A stretch of 64,000 nt of DNA from Alphaproteobacteria bacterium (GTDB taxonomy: Bacteria; Pseudomonadota; Alphaproteobacteria; Micavibrionales; Micavibrionaceae), in the NCBI GenBank assembly GCA_017302165.1, contig JAFLCW010000001.1, positions 806,001-870,000 of the forward strand, in the 5' to 3' direction. Position numbers and translations under genes: made by a program. The notes beneath the pieces were generated by a model that did not search any database, had not been told where the DNA came from, and was given only the letters and a program-made list of their open reading frames with translations. This document shows, in pieces, positions 19,045-27,941 of the stretch (the first letter of the stretch is position 1; each line of letters begins with the position of its first letter).

Positions 19045-19302
19045 CACACACACTCTTTATTTTATCCGTTAGCAGATTATATCTGGATCAGGATGGGGAG
19101 ATCACATAACCCTAGTTCTCTTGCTAACTTATGATAAATTAAAGCTTATGATAGACATTTAATAAGTTTTGTGGTGAAGTCAATAAGAATTATGAAGAAA
19201 AAGTTACTTTTTTAGTTGCAGTGAGTATTAATATATTATAGAAAACCTAGACGACAAGAAACGGTATCCCCCGTCTGATGTCTTGAGGTACAGTAAAAAA
19301 GC
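19045..19302. other. AT-rich intergenic stretch before the XRE gene
   Basis: With the terminator this leaves 321 bases without a gene. The stretch is markedly AT-rich. It has an AT-rich -10-like run near 19230-19242 and small imperfect inverted repeats (GTTAGCA near 19066 with TGCTAAC near 19120). Near 19255-19285 a possible hairpin pairs CAAGA with TCTTG and ACGG with CCGT, just before the XRE start. I see no tRNA or small gene. Confidence 0.4.
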
Positions 19303-19998
19303 ATGAGTATCACTATTGCCCAGATACGCGGTGCCCGCGGCATATTGAACTGGAGTCAGCAAGACCTGTCCCAGCGTACGGGTATTTCTGCGACCTCAAT
19401 CGGTAGTATTGAAAATGGCCTGACCACACCGCGCGCGTCAACACTGGAGACGATACGTTCAACGTTTGAGCGAAACGAAATTGAGTTCATCGGTCTGGAT
19501 GGGGTTCGCACACGAAATAATTTTACGCGTACTTTGAATGGTTCACAGGGATTTAGTGATTTCCTGGATGATGTATTCGAAACAGCAATTGAGTTTGGAA
19601 CATCCCAAAAGCCGACACAGGTTTTTCTATCTAATGTTGTTCATGATAACTGGATTAAGTGGATGGGTAAGGAAAGATGGGCTAATCATGTCAAGCGTAT
19701 GACGGATCATCAGAACGTTATGGATGTGCGTATTATTGTTCAGCACGGAGATCTAAGTTTTCCGGCAAAAGGGTATTCTAAATACAAATGGTTCCCAAAA
19801 GAGTATTTTAACGATAAATCATTTTATTCATATCATGATCGCCTTGCGTTTTTAAATTTCAAGGAAGACGATGTTCAAATAATCATCATGCAACAGCCCG
19901 ACTTTGCTGATGGATATCGCCGTTTGTTTCTGGCGGCATGGGAGCATATTTGTGTAGATCCAGATGAAAAATTATTGCAAAAGGTAAAATCTGTATGA
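19303..19998 (+). CDS. XRE-family helix-turn-helix regulator with a C-terminal sensor-like domain
   Basis: 231 residues. The N-terminal HTH (about residues 5-60) is clear: IRGARGILNWSQQDLSQRTG, then SATSIGSIENGLTTP. From about residue 75 to the end is a second domain with FLDDVFETAIEFG, RIIVQHGDLSFPAKGY and SYHDRLAFLNFKEDD. This resembles the phospholipase-D-like or TrmB-like effector domains attached to some regulators; this is inference from pattern only. The stop overlaps the next gene by four bases, so it probably controls or partners the methyltransferase. Sampled lines are below 35 % GC, unlike the flagellar genes to its right. Confidence 0.8.
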   Translation: MSITIAQIRGARGILNWSQQDLSQRTGISATSIGSIENGLTTPRASTLETIRSTFERNEIEFIGLDGVRTRNNFTRTLNGSQGFSDFLDDVFETAIEFGTSQKPTQVFLSNVVHDNWIKWMGKERWANHVKRMTDHQNVMDVRIIVQHGDLSFPAKGYSKYKWFPKEYFNDKSFYSYHDRLAFLNFKEDDVQIIIMQQPDFADGYRRLFLAAWEHICVDPDEKLLQKVKSV

Positions 19999-20768
19999 GT
20001 ACCGCTCTAGCCACTAGTTCTTCTGCTCCCCCCCCTGCTGTTCCTAAGCGTGCGGGATCCTCGGCCGTGGCGAGTGCGCCTGTAAAGGGAGGTGAGCTTG
20101 ATTTCTGGAGCAAAAGATATTCAGAAGAAGGTCATATCTGGGGTGATGAGCCTAGTGAAACAGCTTTACAGCTTTTAAATCGCTTAGACCCGGTTTCGAA
20201 GGTACTCGAAATTGGGTTTGGCTATGGGCGCGACCTAAATGAGATTATTAAGCATGGGCACTTTATTACCGGGATAGAGCTTGCCGCTGTAGGTCTTACA
20301 ATGGCCAATAGCGAGCTTCGTCAACATGTGGAAGCAGGAAAAGCTAATCTTATTTTGGGAGATTTTAGCCGTATTGATTTGAACAAGGATTCTATGGATG
20401 GTGTGCTGAGTCATCGTACGCTTCATCTGCTTGGTAACAATGGGTTGGTGCGGGCTTTTACATCACATGCGGCTCGGGTCTTAAAACCCAATGGACTTCT
20501 GGTTGTCAGTGCCCGGGATCAACGGGATTTTAACGAAGACCAAATGTTCAAGCGTGAGGACGGGTTCGTAGAATATAAAAACCGTCCCGGTCACGTCATC
20601 AGTTTGTGGGATAAAGAACGGTTTAAATCTACTTTTTCACGTGACTTTGATATCGTTGGTTTTAAAGAGGGAGAGGAAATCGAATCCCAAAAAAACCCCG
20701 TCCCTAGTTATTTTACGATTATGGTGGCGAAGCGTAAATCGTCCGATTTGTCTTTAGATTTAGGCTAA
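19995..20768 (+). CDS. Class I SAM-dependent methyltransferase
   Basis: 257 residues. A Ser/Ala/Pro-rich N-terminus of about 30 residues is followed by FWSKRYSEEGHIWGDEPSET, which resembles the start of tellurite-resistance/thiopurine-type methyltransferases. SAM motif I is VLEIGFGYGRDLNE (about residues 74-87), motif II has the acidic ITGIELAAVG, and motif IV LSHRTLHLLG. Substrate unknown. It is coupled to the XRE regulator by a four-base overlap. The coding sequence is AT-rich, so the pair looks acquired together. Confidence 0.85.
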   Translation: MSTALATSSSAPPPAVPKRAGSSAVASAPVKGGELDFWSKRYSEEGHIWGDEPSETALQLLNRLDPVSKVLEIGFGYGRDLNEIIKHGHFITGIELAAVGLTMANSELRQHVEAGKANLILGDFSRIDLNKDSMDGVLSHRTLHLLGNNGLVRAFTSHAARVLKPNGLLVVSARDQRDFNEDQMFKREDGFVEYKNRPGHVISLWDKERFKSTFSRDFDIVGFKEGEEIESQKNPVPSYFTIMVAKRKSSDLSLDLG

Positions 20769-20819
20769 TTTTTATCATCAACCTCTCTTTTTTCTAAAAC
20801 TTCAGGTACACTCTGTGTC

Positions 20820-22163
20820 ATGGACAGAGTGGCAGAAAAAGCGGTCGTTGCCATAGACCGGGTTCCCCCGTTTGAAGTATATGGCCGCGTGACAAAAATC
20901 CTAGGGTTGCTGGTGGAGATGACTGGTTTTGGCGAAAACCTGTCGATCGGATCGATGGTTCATTTACGCCCCCCCAAAACAGGCCGGGACATACCCTGTG
21001 AAGTGGTAGGTTTCCGGGACTCTCAGGCATTGTTACTGCCTTTTGGAACCCTCGAAGGCGTGGGCTTGGGGTGTCCGGCCATCATTCAACAATCGGCGCC
21101 CGTAATTTTCCCGGATGAACGATGGCTGGGGCGCGTGATCAACGCGCTGGCGGAACCAATAGACGGCAAAGGCCCGCTGTCACGTGGCGGCCATCCCATG
21201 CCCTTACGAAATAAAGCACCTGAGCCGCATGCGCGCCAACGTATGGGGGGGAAACTGGATCTGGGCGTGCGTGCCGTGAACACATTTTTGTCCACCTGCC
21301 AGGGACAGCGTATGGGCATTTTTTCAGGATCTGGTGTGGGGAAATCTGTCTTGCTGTCCATGATGGCGCGGTATACGCAGGCTGATGTCACCGTCATTGG
21401 TCTGGTGGGGGAGCGTGGCCGAGAGGTACAGGAATTTTTAGAAGATGATCTGGGGCCAGATGGTTTGGCGCGGTCAGTTGTGATTGTGGCAACGGGGGAT
21501 GAACCCGCTTTGATGCGCCGTCAGGCGGCGTACACGACGTTATCTACGGCAGAATATTTCAGGGCACAGGGAAAAAATGTGCTGTGTTTGATTGATTCCG
21601 TAACGCGCTTTGCGATGGCGCAACGTGAAATTGGTCTATCAGCCGGCGAGCCGCCGACGTCAAAAGGATATCCGCCCACCACATTCGGTGAATTGGCGCG
21701 GCTTTTGGAACGGGCGGGTCCCGGTGTTCAGGGCGAAGGAAGTATCACAGGAATCTTTACGGTGTTGGTGGAAGGCGATGATACGAACGAGCCCATTTCA
21801 GATTCTGTGCGCGGTATTGTCGATGGGCATATCGTGATGGAGCGCAAGATTGCGGAGCGTGGACGTTTTCCGGCGATTAATGTTCTGAAATCGATTTCCC
21901 GGGCGATGCCAAGATGTTTAAGCCCAGAGCAGAATATGCTGGTGACCAAGGCCAAACAATTATTGGGTCGATATGAAGATATGGCAGAACTCATCCGGCT
22001 GGGGGCTTACCGAAAAGGCACGGACCGGGAGGTGGATGAAGCCATCGCCCGGTATCCGAAACTGGAGGCATTTTTATCCCAGTACAAGGAAGACACAGAC
22101 ACGATCAACGATTCTTTTGCCAAACTGGCCGCGTGCCTTGATCTGCCTTATACCCCCCAATAA
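20820..22163 (+). CDS. fliI: Flagellar export ATPase FliI
   Basis: Hexameric ATPase that energises unloading of flagellar export substrates. Walker A GSGVGKS is at residues 170-176; the Walker B strand is VLCLIDSVTRFAMAQREIGL. The family's SAGEPPTSKGYPPT follows. Length 447 is typical. Partners in this window are FliH (36228-36980), FliJ (22727-23152) and FlhA. The upstream gap of 51 bases has a -10-like TACACT, so it probably has its own promoter despite the neighbouring module. Confidence 0.97.
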   Translation: MDRVAEKAVVAIDRVPPFEVYGRVTKILGLLVEMTGFGENLSIGSMVHLRPPKTGRDIPCEVVGFRDSQALLLPFGTLEGVGLGCPAIIQQSAPVIFPDERWLGRVINALAEPIDGKGPLSRGGHPMPLRNKAPEPHARQRMGGKLDLGVRAVNTFLSTCQGQRMGIFSGSGVGKSVLLSMMARYTQADVTVIGLVGERGREVQEFLEDDLGPDGLARSVVIVATGDEPALMRRQAAYTTLSTAEYFRAQGKNVLCLIDSVTRFAMAQREIGLSAGEPPTSKGYPPTTFGELARLLERAGPGVQGEGSITGIFTVLVEGDDTNEPISDSVRGIVDGHIVMERKIAERGRFPAINVLKSISRAMPRCLSPEQNMLVTKAKQLLGRYEDMAELIRLGAYRKGTDREVDEAIARYPKLEAFLSQYKEDTDTINDSFAKLAACLDLPYTPQ

Positions 22164-22284
22164 CGCCTTATAAACACTGCCATTGTTTTTCCTTTTTTTG
22201 CCCTTGAAATAGTACTATTTAGGTACTAAATCAAAACGATCCTTCACAGGATCATGTTCAACCGTTTAAAAAAAGGAATGAAAT

Positions 22285-22656
22285 ATGCCACTTTTGACGT
22301 CACCAATCAGCGGCGAGCCCATGCGCCAAGTCATCCGGAATGGGATTGAAATTGATGTCTGTCCCACCACCGGTGGCATTTGGCTGGATAAGGGTGAACT
22401 GGAAAAACTAATGGCCTTGATGCAACAATCCGTTGCCCAGGAACAGGATATGTATTCCCGTCAGGCGTCTCGCCGCCGCGACCATGATGATGACGACGAC
22501 CATGATGACGATGATCACCGCCGCGGTGGACGGGGTATGTTTGGTTTTGGCAATGATGAAAGCCACGACAACGACAGACATCGCGGTTCCGATGGACGTC
22601 GCGGCGCGCGCCGTGAAGGCCCGCTTCAAAATTTCATGGATATGTTCGAATTTTAA
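22285..22656 (+). CDS. TFIIB-like zinc-ribbon protein with Asp/His-rich tail
   Basis: 123 residues. The first 50 match the small zinc-ribbon family (zf-TFIIB): ICPTTGG-type strand VCPTTGGIWLDKGELEKLM. The usual first Cys-x-x-Cys is missing (the segment reads SPISGEPM), so only one cysteine of the zinc set remains. Residues about 60-100 are a run of Asp, His and Arg (for example DHDDDDDHDDDDH), which could bind metal or nucleic acid. It sits between fliI and fliJ on the same strand, an odd place for it. Function unknown. Confidence 0.75.
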   Translation: MPLLTSPISGEPMRQVIRNGIEIDVCPTTGGIWLDKGELEKLMALMQQSVAQEQDMYSRQASRRRDHDDDDDHDDDDHRRGGRGMFGFGNDESHDNDRHRGSDGRRGARREGPLQNFMDMFEF

Positions 22657-22686
22657 TCCGGACAGCATTCGTTTTTAAATCACAGA

Positions 22687-22726
22687 ACCTCTGGCGTATG
22701 ATAGTCTTATCGCCAGAGGTTTTTTT
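22687..22726 (+). promoter_or_regulatory. Terminator-like hairpin overlapping the fliJ ribosome site
   Basis: A ten-base perfect stem ACCTCTGGCG / CGCCAGAGGT (22687-22696 and 22711-22720) with a 14-base loop is followed by a T-run to 22726, directly before the fliJ ATG at 22727. The 3' arm contains AGAGG, the only plausible ribosome site for fliJ. The structure could end the upstream transcript and also hide the fliJ start. Confidence 0.7.
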
Positions 22727-23152
22727 ATGGCGACACTTTCGTCTTTGATACGTCTTAGAAAACATACGATCGATGAAAAACAAAAGGCACTGGCGGAGTT
22801 ATACCGTCAGGTCGAGGCGTTTGAAGCCAGAAAAAAATTCTATCAGGATGAAATCAAAAAAGAGCGCGAAGTCTTAAACCAGAACCCGATTGTCGAAATG
22901 CTGGCCTATTTTGGGTTGTTTCAAAAAGCGGCGGAGCGTGACATTATGCGGATCAATGTCCAGCTTCAGAAATTAGAAGCCCGCGTCCGGATTGCACAAG
23001 ATGATATCCGCGAGGCGTTTGCCAATATGAAACGTGTTGAGATTGTTCAGGAAACACGCACAGCGCAGGAAAAAGCCGAGTCCGAAGCCAAAGAAACCCG
23101 GGAGATGGATGATATCGGGATTGATGGATTTCGCCGCCGTGATCAGGAATAA
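22727..23152 (+). CDS. fliJ: Flagellar export chaperone FliJ
   Basis: 141 residues, almost entirely helical coiled coil, as in FliJ, the central stalk of the export ATPase. The N-terminal LIRLRKHTIDEKQKALAELY and heptad-like pattern to about residue 125 support this, with FQKAAERDIMRINVQLQKLE in the middle. It would pair with FliI and FlhA. Normally it directly follows fliI; here a zinc-ribbon gene and a hairpin intervene. Confidence 0.88.
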   Translation: MATLSSLIRLRKHTIDEKQKALAELYRQVEAFEARKKFYQDEIKKEREVLNQNPIVEMLAYFGLFQKAAERDIMRINVQLQKLEARVRIAQDDIREAFANMKRVEIVQETRTAQEKAESEAKETREMDDIGIDGFRRRDQE

Positions 23153-23190
23153 TTCAAACGATGCGCACGTTTTGGTATAAAGGAAAAACG

Positions 23191-23979
23191 ATGATTTGGA
23201 CGTTTTTGGCGGTATATGCCGGGGTTCTGGCGTTTTTGTATGTCTTTCAACGAAGCATGATTTATCATCCTGATTTCAGATCAGGCGCACCGTATCAAGG
23301 CCCGGTCAATTATGAACCGGTATCAGCCACGACATCGGATGGATTAAGCCTTCGTGGTTTTTTATCCCTGCCCAAAACGGGATATAACTGTCTTTTTATC
23401 TGGTTTCAGGGTAATGCGGGTACGCCAGACATGCGGCAGGAATTTGCCGAATCTTATGCCACTGGCGGATGCGGTGTCTTGATCACGTCCTACCGTGGAT
23501 ATGCGGGAAATAAAGGCTCCCCCTCTGAAGAAGGAATTTATGATGATGCACGGGGCTGGATTGATTTTGCTCATCAAAAAGGTTTTTCGGATGACCAGAT
23601 CATTCTGATCGGGGAGTCTTTAGGCACGGGTGTTGCTGTCCAGATGGCCACAGAATATCCCGGCATAAAAGGCCTTATTTTGAATGCACCCTATACATCG
23701 CTGGTTGATGTGGCGCAGGGGCGTTTTTTCTTTGTGCCTGTCAAATATCTGATGAAAGATGTTTTTGATTCCTTGTCTAAAATCAGCCAGATAACGATAC
23801 CCGTTCTGATTGCGCAGGGTGATCGGGATCGTGTCATCCCGCCGCGTTTGGGGAAAATATTATATGCGGCCGCGCCAGAGCCTAAGAAATTAAGAGTTTT
23901 CCAAGGCTATGGTCACAACGATATGCCGCAAGCAGAGATTGCGCGGGATACGTATGATTTTTTTGCTCTAACCCGTTAA
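23191..23979 (+). CDS. Membrane-anchored alpha/beta hydrolase (Bem46/ABHD13-like)
   Basis: About 262 residues. One N-terminal membrane segment (IWTFLAVYAGVLAFLYVF) is followed by the family motif MIYHPDF, the oxyanion strand WFQGNAG, nucleophile elbow GESLGTG, acid in QGDRDRVIPP and the His of YGHNDMPQ. Substrate unknown; an esterase or peptidase on the inner membrane is likely. I start at 23191, which has a good AAAGGA ribosome site; an ATG at 23161 adds ten residues. It ends in a four-base convergent overlap with the FliK-like gene. Confidence 0.88.
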   Translation: MIWTFLAVYAGVLAFLYVFQRSMIYHPDFRSGAPYQGPVNYEPVSATTSDGLSLRGFLSLPKTGYNCLFIWFQGNAGTPDMRQEFAESYATGGCGVLITSYRGYAGNKGSPSEEGIYDDARGWIDFAHQKGFSDDQIILIGESLGTGVAVQMATEYPGIKGLILNAPYTSLVDVAQGRFFFVPVKYLMKDVFDSLSKISQITIPVLIAQGDRDRVIPPRLGKILYAAAPEPKKLRVFQGYGHNDMPQAEIARDTYDFFALTR

Positions 23980-25961
23980 ATATCAACGCCGATATTCTCC
24001 GTACGTTTGATCACATGTACCCAGCTTCGGGGGTCGCCCTGAAAGGTGATGTCTCCATGCAAGGATGTATCTTCGAGTGCCATCGCATAGGCCGAACGCA
24101 TGGCCGATTGCATGGTAAAACTAAAGGGGTGTTCACTTCGGACAACCATGTCAAAACGTTCCCCCCGTACCAGGCCATCAATCTGAATATTCCCCATATG
24201 GGATAATGACAGATCAAAAATAAATCGTGTATGCCCGCCGTCTTCTGTTTGGTCGGATGTGTGGGAGTTATCCTGATGGGTATAGAGCATGGTTTTATGC
24301 ACTTCCCCCTGCCAATGGATCGGGATCATCATCCCCCGCCAATCCCCCGTTATACTCTCGGCACTGGCACGAGAGAGTGTAAAACCATCCTGAGTCAATT
24401 GTGTGACAAGGTTTGATTTTCCGGCACGAACCAGCGCGTCTATTTTTTTATCACTGAGCCATCCTGATAAATCCCCTGAACGTACCGCCGCCATGAATAA
24501 CATTAGGGCAGGACCCATCTGCGCCGGATTGCCGGGGGAAGGGATTGCCCGAAGCAAAGAATTGGCCGACGCGGGCGATAGGTGCGCGAGTGTTTGAATG
24601 AGATCATCCATGACCGGCCACGATAACGTGTTCACCAACGTCGGAAGGGTTGAGGGTAAAGGGGCGGGTGTCCCTGAATGAGTAGACATCAAGGGGGTCA
24701 TCAATAATTGTGTGCCGACCTGCAGAGACGGTGCCGAAAATTGCATGACAAAATATTGTGGTATGGACGGTGTCATGCCCGTAGGCGATAGACCCGTCAG
24801 TGCCATAACCGGAAGATGTTGCGGAGTCATGCCCACGATCTGTGCCGCGATCGTGCCTGATTGCGCAGGAAAAAGGTTGGGCGATGTCGGGGAAGAAAGA
24901 ACCGGTGCAGATACAGGCCGCGTTCCATCGGGCATCAGCAAGCTAACGGGCGTGGGCATAATATGGGCGATACGGACATCCATGCCACCCGAACGAACGG
25001 CGGGTGCAGGCGAAGCCGGTGTTGTCAGGGTGAATAATAAAGAGCCCGGTTTTTCAGAGAACAGGGATAGGCCTTGTGATATCCCCGGCGTCAATAAAGT
25101 CGCGGTCTGCGCCAAAGTCTGCGCGCCTGCATTCGGTAGAGACGCGGCCGGAGAGGAAAATAACGAGGCGGGCTGAGACGTCGCAAGAGGAACCGAAGGC
25201 GTGGACGCTGGGGCTTGAATCGAGAGGAGCTGGCGCGTCATGGCCGACTGTGTATTTTGGATCGTGATGAAAGCCGAGAGTTGCGCCCGCGCTAATGTAT
25301 GGGTCGTACCCGATAGCGGGGCAATATATCCAGCCAATATCTGTTGAATTTGGGCGGGCGTCGCCGGGATTAAACGTACCGGGGTTTGCGGGGCAAGGGG
25401 GGCTTGTTGCCCTGGCACCGGAGTAGAAGAAACCGGCGGCGCATAAGAGGGCGCGAGCGCCGGGGGTGCCGGACGCGCGGGTACGCCAGACGCATTGACC
25501 GTCGATGGTGTAGAAACATTCGGTAGTGTTGGCGGCTGAACATTGGGTGCCGGTGTGTTCTGAACGGGCACCGGATTGTTGGCAGGACGTGTCACCGGTG
25601 TTTGAATAGGAAGCGAAGCTGGCGGGGCAGACGGCACAGTCACAGGCGGGGTTGATGTCACCGTTGCCGGACGGATCAATACTTGACGCGGCGGCCTTCC
25701 GGCGGGGATGTCCACTTCGATTTTTTGACCGGGTTGGGGTTGACGGCCACGAACTGATAAATCCACGTCACCTTCGGGGGTGCGCACCCGAACAGACCCG
25801 TCGGGATTTTGTTTAATAACCTCACCTTCGATCCGCCGGGCGCGGACTACATCCTGAAGGGCATCTGGCAGGCGAATGATTTTGGCCGCCTGTTCATTGC
25901 CGGTGGGCTGAATCACGGCGGGACGTCCGACATTCGAAGGCGGTATCGTACCGTTGGTCAT
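23976..25961 (-). CDS. FliK-like hook-length control protein (second copy)
   Basis: 661 residues. An N-terminal domain (to about residue 95) with GEVIKQNPDGSVRVRTPEGD is followed by a long Pro/Thr/Ala/Ser-rich stretch (about 95-400), which fits a molecular ruler. The C-terminal part, RFIFDLSLSHMGNIQIDG, resembles the FliK C-terminal domain that switches export specificity. A canonical fliK is at 51419-53008, so this is a paralogue. It is 22 bases downstream of flhG on the same strand and may act in another stage of assembly. Its repeat-like Pro-rich region is low-complexity. Confidence 0.72.
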   Translation of the reverse strand: MTNGTIPPSNVGRPAVIQPTGNEQAAKIIRLPDALQDVVRARRIEGEVIKQNPDGSVRVRTPEGDVDLSVRGRQPQPGQKIEVDIPAGRPPRQVLIRPATVTSTPPVTVPSAPPASLPIQTPVTRPANNPVPVQNTPAPNVQPPTLPNVSTPSTVNASGVPARPAPPALAPSYAPPVSSTPVPGQQAPLAPQTPVRLIPATPAQIQQILAGYIAPLSGTTHTLARAQLSAFITIQNTQSAMTRQLLSIQAPASTPSVPLATSQPASLFSSPAASLPNAGAQTLAQTATLLTPGISQGLSLFSEKPGSLLFTLTTPASPAPAVRSGGMDVRIAHIMPTPVSLLMPDGTRPVSAPVLSSPTSPNLFPAQSGTIAAQIVGMTPQHLPVMALTGLSPTGMTPSIPQYFVMQFSAPSLQVGTQLLMTPLMSTHSGTPAPLPSTLPTLVNTLSWPVMDDLIQTLAHLSPASANSLLRAIPSPGNPAQMGPALMLFMAAVRSGDLSGWLSDKKIDALVRAGKSNLVTQLTQDGFTLSRASAESITGDWRGMMIPIHWQGEVHKTMLYTHQDNSHTSDQTEDGGHTRFIFDLSLSHMGNIQIDGLVRGERFDMVVRSEHPFSFTMQSAMRSAYAMALEDTSLHGDITFQGDPRSWVHVIKRTENIGVDI

Positions 25962-25983
25962 GACTTACATGATATCAAAAATA

Positions 25984-26829
25984 TCATCCGCCCAGAGCAG
26001 ATTTTTTAACATCCGCCAGATCAGAAATCATAACCTGCGCAATTTTGGCGACATCCTGCGCCGCATCGGCACCGGGGGATCGTGTTAAAATCGGGGTTTG
26101 ATGGCGGATGGTTTCTTTCACCCGAGGATCATGGCGTACCATCCCCACCAACGGGGGTTTGAGCCGCAGGAAATTCTCACAGGCTTTGAGCAGTGTTTTA
26201 TAAGTTTTTTCGCCTTCGAGCGAAGAACTGGCCTGATTGATAACAATCCCGATATTTTTAGATAAACCAGCGGTCGATCCCAGTTTGATAAAGGCATAGG
26301 CATCTGTCAGAGAAGTTGGTTCATCGGTTGTCACCAGTAAAGTGCGCGTCGACGAGGCCGATAACATACGCACCGTACGATCAACGCCAGCCCCTAAATC
26401 CAGAATGACGGCATCATATTCATCTGCCACATCAATCAATTGATCGCGCAGTAACGCAAGGCGTTGCGAAGGCAGGGCGGAGAGAGAAGCTTGACCCGAA
26501 CGTCCGGCCACAATATCAAATCCGCCATCTTCATAACGTTGGATCACTTTATCCATGCCCAGACGTCCCCGGATAACGTCATTCAAATCCCGTTTCGGCA
26601 TCAGACCTAATTGCACATCAATATTGGCTAACCCCAAATCCCCATCAAACAGCAGAACTTTTTTTCCGGCCTGCGCCATGGCCTGCGCCAGTGTGATGGA
26701 AAACCATGTTTTCCCCACGCCCCCTTTGCCGCTGGCGACGGCAATCAAATTCGTCCCACGCCGAAAAACGGGCGGGGCGGTTTGAAGGTCATCCAGAGAA
26801 TTTTGGCCGGGGGTGGTCATTACAGTCAT
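25984..26829 (-). CDS. flhG: Flagellar number regulator FlhG (MinD-like ATPase)
   Basis: ParA/MinD-type ATPase that limits flagellar number with FlhF. Deviant Walker A VASGKGGVGKT is at about residues 31-41, then LLFDGDLGLANIDVQLGL, and the Walker B strand AVILDLGAGVD. Length 281 is typical. It starts three bases after flhF ends, so the two are coupled. Confidence 0.94.
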   Translation of the reverse strand: MTVMTTPGQNSLDDLQTAPPVFRRGTNLIAVASGKGGVGKTWFSITLAQAMAQAGKKVLLFDGDLGLANIDVQLGLMPKRDLNDVIRGRLGMDKVIQRYEDGGFDIVAGRSGQASLSALPSQRLALLRDQLIDVADEYDAVILDLGAGVDRTVRMLSASSTRTLLVTTDEPTSLTDAYAFIKLGSTAGLSKNIGIVINQASSSLEGEKTYKTLLKACENFLRLKPPLVGMVRHDPRVKETIRHQTPILTRSPGADAAQDVAKIAQVMISDLADVKKSALGG

Positions 26830-26832
26830 AGT

Positions 26833-27843
26833 CTATCCTGCTTTTCGAATATTGTGTACCCTTGCCTCATGGGGGCGGGGCAATAAAAGTTGCGTGAGCC
26901 GGGCAGGGGACAGCGCAGACAGGCCGTCCGCCACCCGGGCGGTATCACTCATTTCTGCAAAACTCAGGCCACCTTGATGCGCGGCGGAGAGTACCCCCCC
27001 CAGACGCCGGGCGACATCCACCCGTGTGGCCAGAAGGCTATGGGCGCCGATGGTGGCAAAAATCCGGGCAATTTCACCAGATTCATCGGAATCCCCCCCC
27101 GCCGAGAGGGAGAGGATGGGGGTCACATCTGCCGCACCAATCATCCGGGCGAGGGATTTGACCTGTTCCACATCGAACGGGTTGATCCCGGCGGTATCAA
27201 TAATCACATGATCGGCATGTTTAACATTGTCGATGGCGGCAAAAAGTTCTGCCGGGGTGGCGGCTTTTTTCAAGTCAATATCCATCAGGCGGGTAAAGGC
27301 CGATAATTGCTCGATGCCCCCGGCACGCTGGGAATCCGTGGTGATAACAGCCACATTTAACCCGGCCAGCGAAGACCGCGCCGCAAGCTTTGCTACCGCC
27401 AATGTTTTTCCGGCGCCGGGCATACCCACCAACATCAATGGTTTCGGATGAGGAACCGATAGTATCGGATTGAAAGTAAAAAGATTTTCAAGCGCCGCCA
27501 AAAGAGCAATACGCGGTTCTTCAAGCCCCATGACCGACACATGGGAAATAACCTGATCCAGCACATCTTCGGGCACGGCATGACGAAGCATGGTTTCCGT
27601 GATCTCTTCGACCACAGTTGCGGTATCGTCATCATCCGCATACAGCCAGTTATCATCAGAGGGCGTATCGTCTTCCGACCCCGAAACAGACACGCGGTCA
27701 GATTCTACGGCGGCCGTGACGCGCACAGATTTGCCGCCATTTTCTTCGCGCGTGGCGATGATGATGGCCTCTTCCCCCAGGGCGTCCCGCACCAATTTCA
27801 TTGCTTCTGTCATGGTTCTGGCCGTAAATGACTTGAGCCGCAT
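26833..27843 (-). CDS. flhF: Flagellar placement GTPase FlhF
   Basis: SRP-type GTPase that places the flagellum, usually at the pole. N-terminal MRLKSFTARTMTEAMKLVRD is the FlhF signature. An acidic linker (about residues 55-78) precedes the NG domain. G1 is GMPGAGKT (140-147), G2/G3 include ITTDSQRAGGIEQL and VIIDTAG, and TRVD is G4. 336 residues. In related genomes flhA lies directly upstream; here three foreign-looking genes separate them. Confidence 0.94.
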   Translation of the reverse strand: MRLKSFTARTMTEAMKLVRDALGEEAIIIATREENGGKSVRVTAAVESDRVSVSGSEDDTPSDDNWLYADDDDTATVVEEITETMLRHAVPEDVLDQVISHVSVMGLEEPRIALLAALENLFTFNPILSVPHPKPLMLVGMPGAGKTLAVAKLAARSSLAGLNVAVITTDSQRAGGIEQLSAFTRLMDIDLKKAATPAELFAAIDNVKHADHVIIDTAGINPFDVEQVKSLARMIGAADVTPILSLSAGGDSDESGEIARIFATIGAHSLLATRVDVARRLGGVLSAAHQGGLSFAEMSDTARVADGLSALSPARLTQLLLPRPHEARVHNIRKAG

Positions 27844-27941
27844 AAAATTAAACTCTGATTCTAAAGTGAATTATACGTTTTTAGGAATCCTCACTCTAGA
27901 GGATAATGCACGCCAATACACGGAAAATTAATGCGTATGAC

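Noticed and set aside
19060..19290. Possible tRNA or small RNA in the gap before the XRE gene
   Set aside because: No cloverleaf or CCA end, and the inverted repeats are weak and imperfect.
24600..25800. Tandem DNA repeats in the FliK-like gene
   Set aside because: The Pro/Thr-rich protein region gives compositional bias but no exact repeat unit.
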